A stretch of DNA of 64,000 nt from contig NZ_BNBB01000028.1 in NCBI RefSeq assembly GCF_014654615.1, forward strand, positions 16,664 to 80,663, written 5' to 3'. The notes beneath the pieces were generated by a model. It worked only from the letters and a program-made list of their open reading frames with translations. It did no database searches and was not told the origin of the DNA. A program made the position numbers and the translations under genes. Numbering within the stretch: the stretch's first letter is position 1; each line of letters begins with the position of its first letter. The stretch comes from Streptosporangium violaceochromogenes. Its GTDB lineage: Bacteria > Actinomycetota > Actinomycetes > Streptosporangiales > Streptosporangiaceae. Shown piece by piece: positions 17,577-24,706 of the stretch.

Positions 17577-18950
17577 TTAGCGGCGGTATCCGCGCATCTC
17601 GTCGCGGATGGGCTGGCCGCTGTTGAAGGGCTTGAACCAGTTGGCCGGATGGAGCGTGTGGTCCAGGCCCAGGTGACGGTTTGCTTCGCCGTCGGCTTCG
17701 ACGCCGTCGAACCCGTCGTCGTACAGCATCAGGACATCATGGTCTTGGAAGAGGAGTGTCGAGCACATGTGCCAGTCATAGTCGTCAGCGTGGTCGGGCA
17801 GCGCCTCGTGCTCGTCCTGCTCCTGCAGCATCTCCTTCTGGCCTGGAGCGTCGCGAATGGCCAGATGGAGCGCGAGCTCCTCGGCCGCGGTGCGCGGGAT
17901 GGGCCATTCACCCCGCTCGAGATCCTCTGCCAGATCGTCGCACGCGCGGGCGAACTGACGTCGCCAATCGGCATCGCAGCGCCAGGCGATGCGGGGCAGC
18001 CGGCGGAAGAACCACCAGCCCTCGGCCGTCCGGGTGACCGGCGCGTCACCGTGCTCAAGGACATCGTCATAGGCCTGGTCGGCCAGAATGGACAGGCTCG
18101 AGTGCAGAACATCGGCGGTGCGTGGGGTCAGCGCCCAGTCCTGACAGATCTCACAGTCCTCCTCCTGGCAGGAACACTCCCGTTGTACCAGGAACAGTTG
18201 GGCGAAGTCGGGACCCGGTTCGGGAACGTTCTGGGCCGCCGTCAGGCGCCAGCCGGCGCCGAAGTCGGCGGTGACCGGCTCGCTGCTCCAGTCGGCCACT
18301 TCGTCGCCCTGCTCGACGCGCAGGTGTTCACCGATCATCGCCTGGGTGACGATGTCGGCACCAGGCATGATGTCGTCGTCGGCGAAGTGCATCACCGCAC
18401 CGACGATGTCCTGGGGGTCGTCCCCGTCAAGATCGTCATCAAGCGCCTCCCAGCCGGCGGCGTTCGCTGCGGCGAGCAGGCGTGCGGGGTCGTGCACGTG
18501 GACTTCCAGGAGCTGAACGGTGCGGACCACAGGCCCTGGGAAGTCACCGAGCCGGGCTTCGGACGGCGTTCGGGCGTTCTGGTCGCCGGAGGTATCGATG
18601 GGGTCGTGCTGATCGGCTCCGAGAGTCTGCTGTGCGGTCGGTACCTGCGCCGCGAGTGGCCAGGTCCCCTGCAGAGCGTGGTCCATGGCAGTGCGGAAGG
18701 AAGCCGCAGGGGCATCCGGGAGCTGGGTCATGATCTTCTGAGCCTCGGCGTGCAAGTCTGGGCCTGGGCCATCCTGTGAAGCCGTGGTGAGCAGCTGTGC
18801 GACCCGTTGCGCCAGTCCCGGGTCCGTGCAGGTGAGAACGGCGTGCAAGGTATGAGGGCCGGCCAGGTGACCGATGAGTGCGAAGACCCTGCTTTTCGTG
18901 CGCGTGTGCTCGCAGTAAAAGCCACGTGGCAACGCTGAAGGTGTGGACAT
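17577..18950 (-). CDS. Hypothetical acidic protein upstream of CBASS
   Basis: 457 residues from ATG 18950 (frame open to 19103, but that part looks like transposon-end sequence). Strikingly acidic, with tryptophan-rich patches (WWFFRRLPRIAWRCDADWR) and a cysteine cluster CSCQEEDCEIC near the middle that could bind zinc. No signal peptide or membrane helix; I recognise no family. It is on the same strand as the CBASS operon, 173 bp upstream of the effector start, and could be island cargo or a further defence gene. Confidence 0.6.
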   Translation of the reverse strand: MSTPSALPRGFYCEHTRTKSRVFALIGHLAGPHTLHAVLTCTDPGLAQRVAQLLTTASQDGPGPDLHAEAQKIMTQLPDAPAASFRTAMDHALQGTWPLAAQVPTAQQTLGADQHDPIDTSGDQNARTPSEARLGDFPGPVVRTVQLLEVHVHDPARLLAAANAAGWEALDDDLDGDDPQDIVGAVMHFADDDIMPGADIVTQAMIGEHLRVEQGDEVADWSSEPVTADFGAGWRLTAAQNVPEPGPDFAQLFLVQRECSCQEEDCEICQDWALTPRTADVLHSSLSILADQAYDDVLEHGDAPVTRTAEGWWFFRRLPRIAWRCDADWRRQFARACDDLAEDLERGEWPIPRTAAEELALHLAIRDAPGQKEMLQEQDEHEALPDHADDYDWHMCSTLLFQDHDVLMLYDDGFDGVEADGEANRHLGLDHTLHPANWFKPFNSGQPIRDEMRGYRR

Positions 18951-19189
18951 ACCAGATCTCCAGAAGGTCGCCACCCCAGAAGTGCTCTGGAGCGAGGCAC
19001 GAGGTGAGAGATCCGCTGGTGTGCGCAGTGCTGCTGCGCCTCCGGACGGGAAGTCATCCGCTGGTGCGGCTGGTACAGCCAGCCACCCGTTTCGTACGAG
19101 CAAGCGTAACCCAGATGCGGGATTCGAGGGAAAGTTTCCCAGTTTCGGCGCTCAACGCGAGGGCCGCCCGTCACCATGCCGGAGTCTTC
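18951..19189. other. Gene-free stretch between hypothetical gene and transposase remnant
   Basis: No coding frame with recognisable protein; probably the end of the degraded insertion sequence plus the promoter of the 17577-18950 gene. Confidence 0.4.
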
Positions 19190-19705
19190 AGAGCGCTGCT
19201 GCTCATAGTCGACCGGGCTGACCTGCCCGTTCGTGGAGTGCCTCCTTCGGGTGTTGTAACGGATGATCCACTTGAAGACGGCCAGAGGGGCCGCACTGGC
19301 CGAGGGCCAGCGGCGGGCGCCCTGCAGCGTTTCGCGCTTCAACGAGGCGTTGAGCGCCTCGGCCGCGGCGTTGTCCAGGCTGCTGCCGATCGCGCCCATC
19401 GACTACCGCACGCCGGACTGCCGGCACAGGGGGGCGAACTCGGCGGAGGTGCATTGTGCCCATGATCGGAATGGAAGATCGCTCCAGCCAGCCTGCCGCG
19501 CGTCGCCTCGGCCGCCCGCAACGCATCGGCGACCAGTTCGGTGCGCATGTGGTCGGCGATCGACCAGCCCGCCAGCCGGCGCGAGTGCAGGTCCAGCACG
19601 ATGGTCAGGTAGAGGAACTGACCGTCGCCGACGGACAGATAGGTGATATCGCCCACATAACGCTGGTTCAGCGCTTCGGCGGTGAAGTCCCGGTTGGGCA
19701 GGTAG
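19190..19705 (-). pseudogene. IS3-type OrfB transposase remnant
   Basis: The core RDFTAEALNQRYVGDITYL ... FLYLTIVLDLHSRRLAGW ... FHSDHG is followed by a one-base loss in GGGGCACAA near 19455, a CAG-to-TAG stop in RQSMG, and then SMGAIGSSLDNAAAEALNASL to SPVDYEQQ. The N-terminal third is missing; the DUF2637 gene begins just beyond. It differs from the IS3 element at 10134, so it is a separate, older insertion. Confidence 0.85.
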
Positions 19706-19729
19706 AACCCTCTCAGGAATTCACGGCAC

Positions 19730-20410
19730 TCAGACAGCGACGGAAGAATCCCGCTCCACCAACTTTCCTTCCAGCCCCCTCCGCTTGATCCAGCGGCCCC
19801 ACCGAGCACTCCGCGCGAACTGCTCAGCGATGACCCGGCCAGACGGGAGTGCCCCATCCGGAAGCCGATTCGCCAGGGCCCACTGCCAGGCAACCCGACG
19901 AAGATCGACCGTCTCGCCCTCGCCGAACCCCACTGCCTCACAGGAACTGCGGCCATCGTCGTCGCCAGATTTCCTGTCTTCCCGCGCCTCATCTCGCACG
20001 GCAGCGCGCCCCTCGGACGCTGCTCGGCGAACCTGCGACATCAAGAGCTCGTAACTCCCGATCAGGGCCGCGCTCGGCCAGGCCGCGATAAGGCGGCCGA
20101 TCAGGCTCGGCTCGGCAACCGCGATGTTGGCCCCCAGGCTGGCCAGGCTGCCGACCAGCAGCATGGTCCACGCCAGGAAGCCACCTCGCGAACCGCACCG
20201 GTTGGACAGGAGGATGGACATCGAGGCGACAACGATCGTGCCGTCGACCGCGAGCGGAATGAGCACCGCCGCCAACTGATCCTCACCATGGCGCAGGCAC
20301 AGCTCATGCATGTGGCGGAACGACACGACCGCCGCTATGACCGCGAGCAGGAGAACGCCCGTGATCGTCGTCCCCTGGATACGACGTACGGCCCGAGTGC
20401 TCGGCTCCAT
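19730..20410 (-). CDS. DUF2637 domain membrane protein
   Basis: 226 residues. Four hydrophobic helices in the first 120 residues (TTITGVLLLAVIAAVVSF, LAAVLIPLAVDGTIVVASM, GFLAWTMLLVGSLASLGAN and LIAAWPSAALIGSYELL) match the DUF2637/Spd-like family carried by actinobacterial plasmids and integrative elements, where relatives are linked to plasmid spread. The C-terminal ~90 residues are charged and end in a helix-turn-helix-like segment (ALPSGRVIAEQFARSARWGRWI). Starts at ATG 20410, about 70 bp inside attR. Confidence 0.8.
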   Translation of the reverse strand: MEPSTRAVRRIQGTTITGVLLLAVIAAVVSFRHMHELCLRHGEDQLAAVLIPLAVDGTIVVASMSILLSNRCGSRGGFLAWTMLLVGSLASLGANIAVAEPSLIGRLIAAWPSAALIGSYELLMSQVRRAASEGRAAVRDEAREDRKSGDDDGRSSCEAVGFGEGETVDLRRVAWQWALANRLPDGALPSGRVIAEQFARSARWGRWIKRRGLEGKLVERDSSVAV

Positions 20411-20482
20411 ACCCGCTCACCCCTCCCGACCAGGAAGAACCAGCGTGGTGGAGGCGCTGAAGGGCATGTACGTATCGGCGGT

Positions 20483-20502
20483 GTCCCCCCCCCGGACACA
20501 CT
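20483..20502. other. Right attachment site (attR)
   Basis: GTCCCCCCCCCGGACACACT matches the tRNA-Leu 3' end copy at 9061-9079 apart from one base and one extra C. It does not rebuild a tRNA, as expected for the distal att copy. Confidence 0.7.
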
Positions 20503-20640
20503 CGATTCACCTGTAAGGTGCTGGTCGCGGCGAGAGCCGACCAGCGCCTTTCGCTTTCCAGGGCGGTAGGTCAGGGTAAGCCCCAGACCGGCGTAGATCC
20601 GTGCCTGCGGAAACCGAAGCCGCGCGACCGCGTGCACGCG
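20503..20640 (-). pseudogene. C-terminal fragment of a second serine integrase
   Basis: Minus-strand frame ARIYAGLGLTLTYRPGKRKAL ending in the att site parallels the C-terminus of the first integrase (EVYGQLGLCLTYEPARNAV, also ending in its att site). Only about 45 codons remain; upstream of 20640 homology stops. It marks an earlier or tandem element in the same tRNA site. Confidence 0.65.
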
Positions 20641-20760
20641 GTGCTCCACGCCTACGAGAACGGACTCGTCGCTCGCCACGAATTCCATCCTGACGGGCGG
20701 TACCGGGTTCACCCTTTCGGGTGAGGCCGGACCGATTCCGCCCGGCATAGCTTCGAGGTC

Positions 20761-21159
20761 GTGCGTTTCTTACGTCTCATACCTCTCAGCGGCGTCATGC
20801 TCGTCGGCCGGACAGCCCCGGCCTGTGCCGGTGACCAGGAACTGATCGACGACTACCGCTCCGTCTACGGCGCGCCGGGCGTCGCGGCGGCCGTGATCGA
20901 CGGGTCGTCCGTCGAGACCATCGTCCGCGGCCGGGATGAGGACGACAGCGCGGTGACGCCCCGGACGCCGTTCCGTATCGCGTCCTTGAACAAGTCGATG
21001 ACGGCGACGGCGATCATGCCGCTGACGGACCGATTCTCCGTGGACGACCCGGTCGTCAAGGTTCTCCCCGAGTTCAAGACGGCCGATCCGCACCACACCA
21101 AGATCACCGTACGCTCATCGAGCAGATCCTCGCGCCCGCACGAAACGAGGTCATCATGA
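20761..21159 (+). pseudogene. Serine hydrolase (beta-lactamase family), truncated
   Basis: A GTG start gives a signal-like N-terminus, then YGAPGVAAAVIDG and FRIASLNKSMTATAI with the SxxK nucleophile motif. A few residues seem deleted before DRFSVDDPVVKVLPEF, and the chain ends at 132 residues after a frame change near 21110, far short of the usual 350-500. The Tyr and third active-site motifs are missing, so it should be inactive. Confidence 0.75.
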
Positions 21160-21974
21160 CTGCGTCCCCCACGCGCTCCAGTTCTGCCAGATCAACTGTT
21201 GTCGATGTCACGTGGTTCTTCGCGATCGCCGTCCTGCTGTGTTTCGCGCTGTCCGTCCCGATGGTCTTCCGGCTCGTCCCGACGGACTTCTACAACCTGA
21301 TCACTCCGATCATGCAACAGACCCCGCTGCTCGCAGCGATCATCATGTGGCTTGCCCGACGACCCGGAACGTTCCGAGAGACGTTCGCCACCAGGTGGCG
21401 CGGCACACCCAAGTGGGCCGGCATCGGCATCGGCCTCATCGCCGCGATCGCCGCGATCCAAACCGCCATCGCACTGGCGATGGGGATCTGGCAGCTCAAC
21501 CCGCTTGACCAGATCTTCGTGGCGACCACGTGGATCGTTCCGGTCTTCCTCATGCAGTCGGTCTTCGCTATCGGCGAGGAGTTCGGCTGGCGCGGCTGGC
21601 TGGCGACGCGCGCCGCGTCATGGGGATTCTGGCCGCTGGCCCTTCTCAGCGGTCTGGTCTGGATCGTCTGGCACCTGCCGGTCCTCGCCGTCATCGGTGA
21701 TCGACCACCCTGGGACATCGTTGTCTACTACGCGGGCATGCTGCCATGGGCGCCGCTGTTGCTCGCACTTCGCCGGCGTTCGGGGAGCGTCTGGCCCGCG
21801 GTTTTGACGCACGGAGCGATCAACAGCGTCCGGGTGTACCTGCTGCAATCCGTCCCCAACGCAACGGATCACCTGCTCATCGAAGTGATCGGCTGGGTAC
21901 TCACGCTCGCCGCTGCTGTCTGGCTGATGCGCCCGAGCCGGGCGCAGTTCGTCCGCGGGTCCGTTGAAGGTTAG
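21156..21974 (+). CDS. CPBP family intramembrane metalloprotease
   Basis: 272 residues with about eight hydrophobic helices and the CPBP (CAAX protease/Abi) motifs: IGEEFGWRGWL (paired Glu plus Arg), FWPLALLSGLVWIVWHLPV (second-motif His) and VLTHGAINS (third-motif His/Asn). These membrane proteases cleave prenylated proteins or process peptides, and some give bacteriocin self-immunity. The ATG overlaps the stop of the broken serine hydrolase (ATGA). All catalytic residues look intact, unlike the debris on both sides. Substrate unknown. Confidence 0.9.
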   Translation: MTASPTRSSSARSTVVDVTWFFAIAVLLCFALSVPMVFRLVPTDFYNLITPIMQQTPLLAAIIMWLARRPGTFRETFATRWRGTPKWAGIGIGLIAAIAAIQTAIALAMGIWQLNPLDQIFVATTWIVPVFLMQSVFAIGEEFGWRGWLATRAASWGFWPLALLSGLVWIVWHLPVLAVIGDRPPWDIVVYYAGMLPWAPLLLALRRRSGSVWPAVLTHGAINSVRVYLLQSVPNATDHLLIEVIGWVLTLAAAVWLMRPSRAQFVRGSVEG

Positions 21975-22239
21975 TACGAGCCGACCGCCAGCTCCGGTCA
22001 AGCACCCGATTCGTCGAGATCAACCCACCGTTCGCCCTGGTCGAGGAGGTAGGCGAACGGTTCGAGATGCCCCTCGGACACCGGGAAGACCCCGAGAGGA
22101 TGCAGGTCATCAGCTCGGGGTGTCTTCGTTTCCACCTCCGGAACGGGCCGTGACACCGCGCCGGCCGTCACGAGGGCCCGCCACCGAACGGGCCGGCCCC
22201 CCACGGGCGTGGGGGGGGACCCGGTCGCCGCCCCCGAGC
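21975..22239. other. Degraded region without recognisable gene
   Basis: The frame of the DUF3631 remnant stays open here on the minus strand but no longer resembles the family; short runs such as CCCCACGGG recur. Likely rearranged debris. Confidence 0.4.
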
Positions 22240-22880
22240 AAGCCGGGACAGGGCGGTTCACCCCCCACGGGGAGGGCTGGCCGGACTCGTCGGCCTCGGC
22301 GGTCAGGGCCAGCACCGCGGCGCGGGTGCGCTCAGGCCAGTGGCCTCCGGCGTGGTCGGCGACGGCCACCAGGGGTTCCCAGGTGTCGGCGGCGCGGTCC
22401 TCCACCGGCATGGCCGGTTCGGCGGCCTCCAAGGTGGGCAGGTCGGCGCGTAGTCACGCCGACAGGTCGGCGGCGAGCCGGCGGAGTGCGGGCCGGTCGC
22501 GGCGGTGCCGGTAGGGGGTGACGGTTTCGCCGGGGCCGCGCCGGCGCATGCGGACCACGACGGCGCAATCTTCGATGGTGTCGGGCATCGCCCCGATCCC
22601 GGTGAGCGCGGCCATGGCGAACGTCGGGATGGACTCCACCCGGTTGGCATCGGCGTCATAGCGTTTGGCGGTCCGGTTGCGCTGGTGTCCGGCGTTCAGC
22701 AGCCCGCGCAGGTCCTCGTTGCCGTCGGCCTTGGGCCCGAAGATGGTGTCCGCTTCGTCGACCAGCAGGGTCGGCGGGTCGTCACCGATGGACCGGTAGA
22801 CGGCGGCGCTTGAGCCGTTGACGGTGATGAATGGGTTGTGGCAGCACGCTTCGACCACGTCCAGCAGGCGGGTGCTCACG
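22240..22880 (-). pseudogene. DUF3631 protein, truncated at both ends and carrying a nonsense codon
   Basis: TRLLDVVEACCHNPF, then PPTLLVDEADTIFGPK (Walker B-like), EDLRGLLNAGHQRNRT and VVVRMRRRGPGETVTPYRHRR identify DUF3631, an ATPase-like family from actinobacterial plasmids and integrative elements. An in-frame TGA (22456-22454), likely replacing a Trp codon in SAWLRADLP, interrupts it; the frame continues as TLEAAEPAMPVEDRAAD. The N-terminus, with the nucleotide-binding loop, is missing and joined to a primase fragment. Confidence 0.8.
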
Positions 22881-23068
22881 CGCTTCTCCTGGCGATGCGG
22901 GCGGCGTCTGAGGCGGTACGGCGTGCTTCCCGCTCGTCCAGGCCCTGGGCGACGATCGCGGCTATCGGCTCCTCCAACTGGGGTCCGGTGGCGCCGTTTT
23001 CGACCGCACGGCAGCAGGCCCAGAACAGGGCGCGGTTGCGGTTGCCCTTGGTCTGGGCGGCAAGCCAG
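22876..23068 (-). pseudogene. C-terminal fragment of a bifunctional DNA primase/polymerase
   Basis: In a frame different from its neighbours: WLAAQTKGNRNRALFWACC ... EEPIAAIVAQGLDEREARRT ending at TGA 22876. This resembles the C-terminal helical segment of primase/polymerase proteins that precede DUF3631 genes on integrative elements. The start is lost to the IS5-type fragment. Confidence 0.6.
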
Positions 23069-23326
23069 GCGGGTATCGGCGTCGATGATGACCTGCACGT
23101 TCGTCGAGAGCCGGTAGTTACGGCTGCAGGCGCCGACGGTGCGATCCCGTACCGGGATGAAGGTGCCGTTGACGATCCACAGCCGTTCTACGGCGTCGGC
23201 CGGTCTGGACGCGGGCTCGAGTGCGAGCAGAGGGCCCAGCCGGCCGATGATACGGCAGACGGTCGCCGTGGAGATCCCGAACAGCGGGGCGAGCCGGCGC
23301 ATGGTGAGGTCTGAAAGCGCTCCCAC
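23068..23326 (-). pseudogene. IS5-type transposase, N-terminal fragment
   Basis: LAPLFGISTATVCRIIGRLG (HTH), ERLWIVNGTFIPVRDRTVG (first catalytic Asp lost; usually VDGTL) and STNVQVIIDADTRL match the beginning of an IS5-family DDE transposase; it breaks off into the primase fragment. Confidence 0.75.
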
Positions 23327-23344
23327 ACGTTGACTCGCCGCATA

Positions 23345-24706
23345 TCAACGACAGGGTGTCGCGTCCTCCGCGGAGCGGTCGACGTCGCGGGCCAGGAGGC
23401 GGGCGGCGAGGGCGTCGACCTCGCGGCCGAGGCTCTGCTGGCGTTCGCTGCGGGCCAGCCGGTCGCGGACGTCGACCTCCTCGGTCAGGCGGAACCGGTC
23501 GTGGTCGATCCAGCGCGACTCGACCTGGTTGCGGGCGCGGGAGCGCTGCTCCTCCACCCGGAGCATGCTCTCGTGCATGCGCAGGCTTGCCTGCAGCTGC
23601 CGGTTCAGCAGATGGTCGTAGGTGGTATTCGGGCTGAGGAGCTTGGTGAGCACCGGCGCGCAATCCACGGTGATGAGCAGAAGCCGCAGCAGCCACTGCT
23701 CGGACTGCACGTACCAGTCTTTCTTACCGAGCCGGTGCAGAGCCCGCACCTGGTCGAGCAGACCCCGGTCGTTCTGCATGGCCGACCAGGCCGCCACCCG
23801 GGCGTCGATCTCAGTCTTAATCTCCCCCGCATACGTCTGCTGCTTGTTCTTGATCTGCTGGGCGAGGTCGCTGATCCTCGCGGCGAGCGCGTCCCGAGCC
23901 TTCTGCTTGCCGACGAGATCGTTGTCCTTCGTGTACGCCTTGGCGTCAGCGCGGTCCTGCTCGCAGTTATAACCGATCCCAGGGATGCCGGTGCTCTCCC
24001 CGGTGCGCTTTCCCGAGCACTCCTCGCGGGCCTTCTTCTGGAGCGCCGCGACCGCCTTGTTGATCCGGTCGATCTCGTCCTTGCGGGTGTCCAGGTCAGT
24101 CTGAAGGTTCGCACGCTGCTTCTCCAGCGCCGCAGGGCTGCCGGACAGGTTCAGCAGATGGCCGTCACAGCCGGTCGTGGGGGACGGCGCCCCTTCAGCG
24201 GGATTACATTTGCCCCACTGCGCCCGCTCCTTGTTCTTGTCCTCCTCATGCATCTTCTGGATCTCGGCGGTAACCGCGGGGAAGAAAAACTGGACGACGA
24301 GCGGCTCGGCGATGAAGGTCCCCATCACCAGCGAGACGAGGATGCGGCTGCCGAGGATCTGAAGTTTGGCCTCCAGCTGCCCATGCGTGCTGATGATCAG
24401 CCAGCGGTCCAAAATGACGATCACTACGGCCCACACGAGCGCCGCGACCGCGCACGCCGCGACCGCGCCTCCGGACGCCACGTTGTTCAGTGCGAGGAAC
24501 GCCGACGTCCCCGCCATCAAACCGGTCGCGCAGATGACCAAGCCCATCGCGGTATACCGGGAACGCTCCTCCGGCACCCAGTCCAGCAGCGGCTCCCGAA
24601 CGCCGGCCACCCCCCTGATCCACCGGCCGATGCTCCGGTCGGGCAGCCCTGGACGGTACTCACCCGTCACCTCGCCCTGCCGGGCCGAGGTCTCAGTAGT
24701 CACCAT
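23345..24706 (-). CDS. DUF4407 membrane protein
   Basis: 453 residues. Order: cytoplasmic lead, two adjacent helices (YTAMGLVICATGLMAGTSA; AVAACAVAALVWAVVIVIL), a third helix around SLVMGTFIAEPLVVQFFF, then a long charged segment with a cysteine pair (KCNP, TGCDG) and coiled coil (QRANLQTDLDTRKDEIDRI, ISDLAQQIKNKQQ), a fourth helix (EQWLLRLLLITVDCAPVLT), and a charged C-terminal coiled coil. This is the DUF4407 layout; function unknown. The start is chosen at ATG 24706, overlapping the previous gene by 14 bases (ATG 24718 also in frame). Last gene of a four-gene overlapping operon; likely its membrane component. Confidence 0.85.
   Translation of the reverse strand: MVTTETSARQGEVTGEYRPGLPDRSIGRWIRGVAGVREPLLDWVPEERSRYTAMGLVICATGLMAGTSAFLALNNVASGGAVAACAVAALVWAVVIVILDRWLIISTHGQLEAKLQILGSRILVSLVMGTFIAEPLVVQFFFPAVTAEIQKMHEEDKNKERAQWGKCNPAEGAPSPTTGCDGHLLNLSGSPAALEKQRANLQTDLDTRKDEIDRINKAVAALQKKAREECSGKRTGESTGIPGIGYNCEQDRADAKAYTKDNDLVGKQKARDALAARISDLAQQIKNKQQTYAGEIKTEIDARVAAWSAMQNDRGLLDQVRALHRLGKKDWYVQSEQWLLRLLLITVDCAPVLTKLLSPNTTYDHLLNRQLQASLRMHESMLRVEEQRSRARNQVESRWIDHDRFRLTEEVDVRDRLARSERQQSLGREVDALAARLLARDVDRSAEDATPCR

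Larger units (their letters stand above)
9061..20502. mobile_element. tRNA-Leu integrated element carrying a CBASS operon
   Basis: About 11.4 kb between near-identical direct repeats of the tRNA 3' end. An integrase gene adjoins attL and a DUF2637 gene, a family found on actinobacterial integrative and conjugative elements, adjoins attR. The cargo is a type II CBASS operon, a hypothetical gene and several insertion sequences. The integrase catalytic domain is missing, so the element looks immobilised. No conjugation or replication gene is intact between the repeats. Confidence 0.7.

Noticed and set aside
20518..20724. Plus-strand frame with HAYENGLVARHEFHPDGRY
   Set aside because: Short, no ribosome site, overlaps the integrase fragment; no family recognised.
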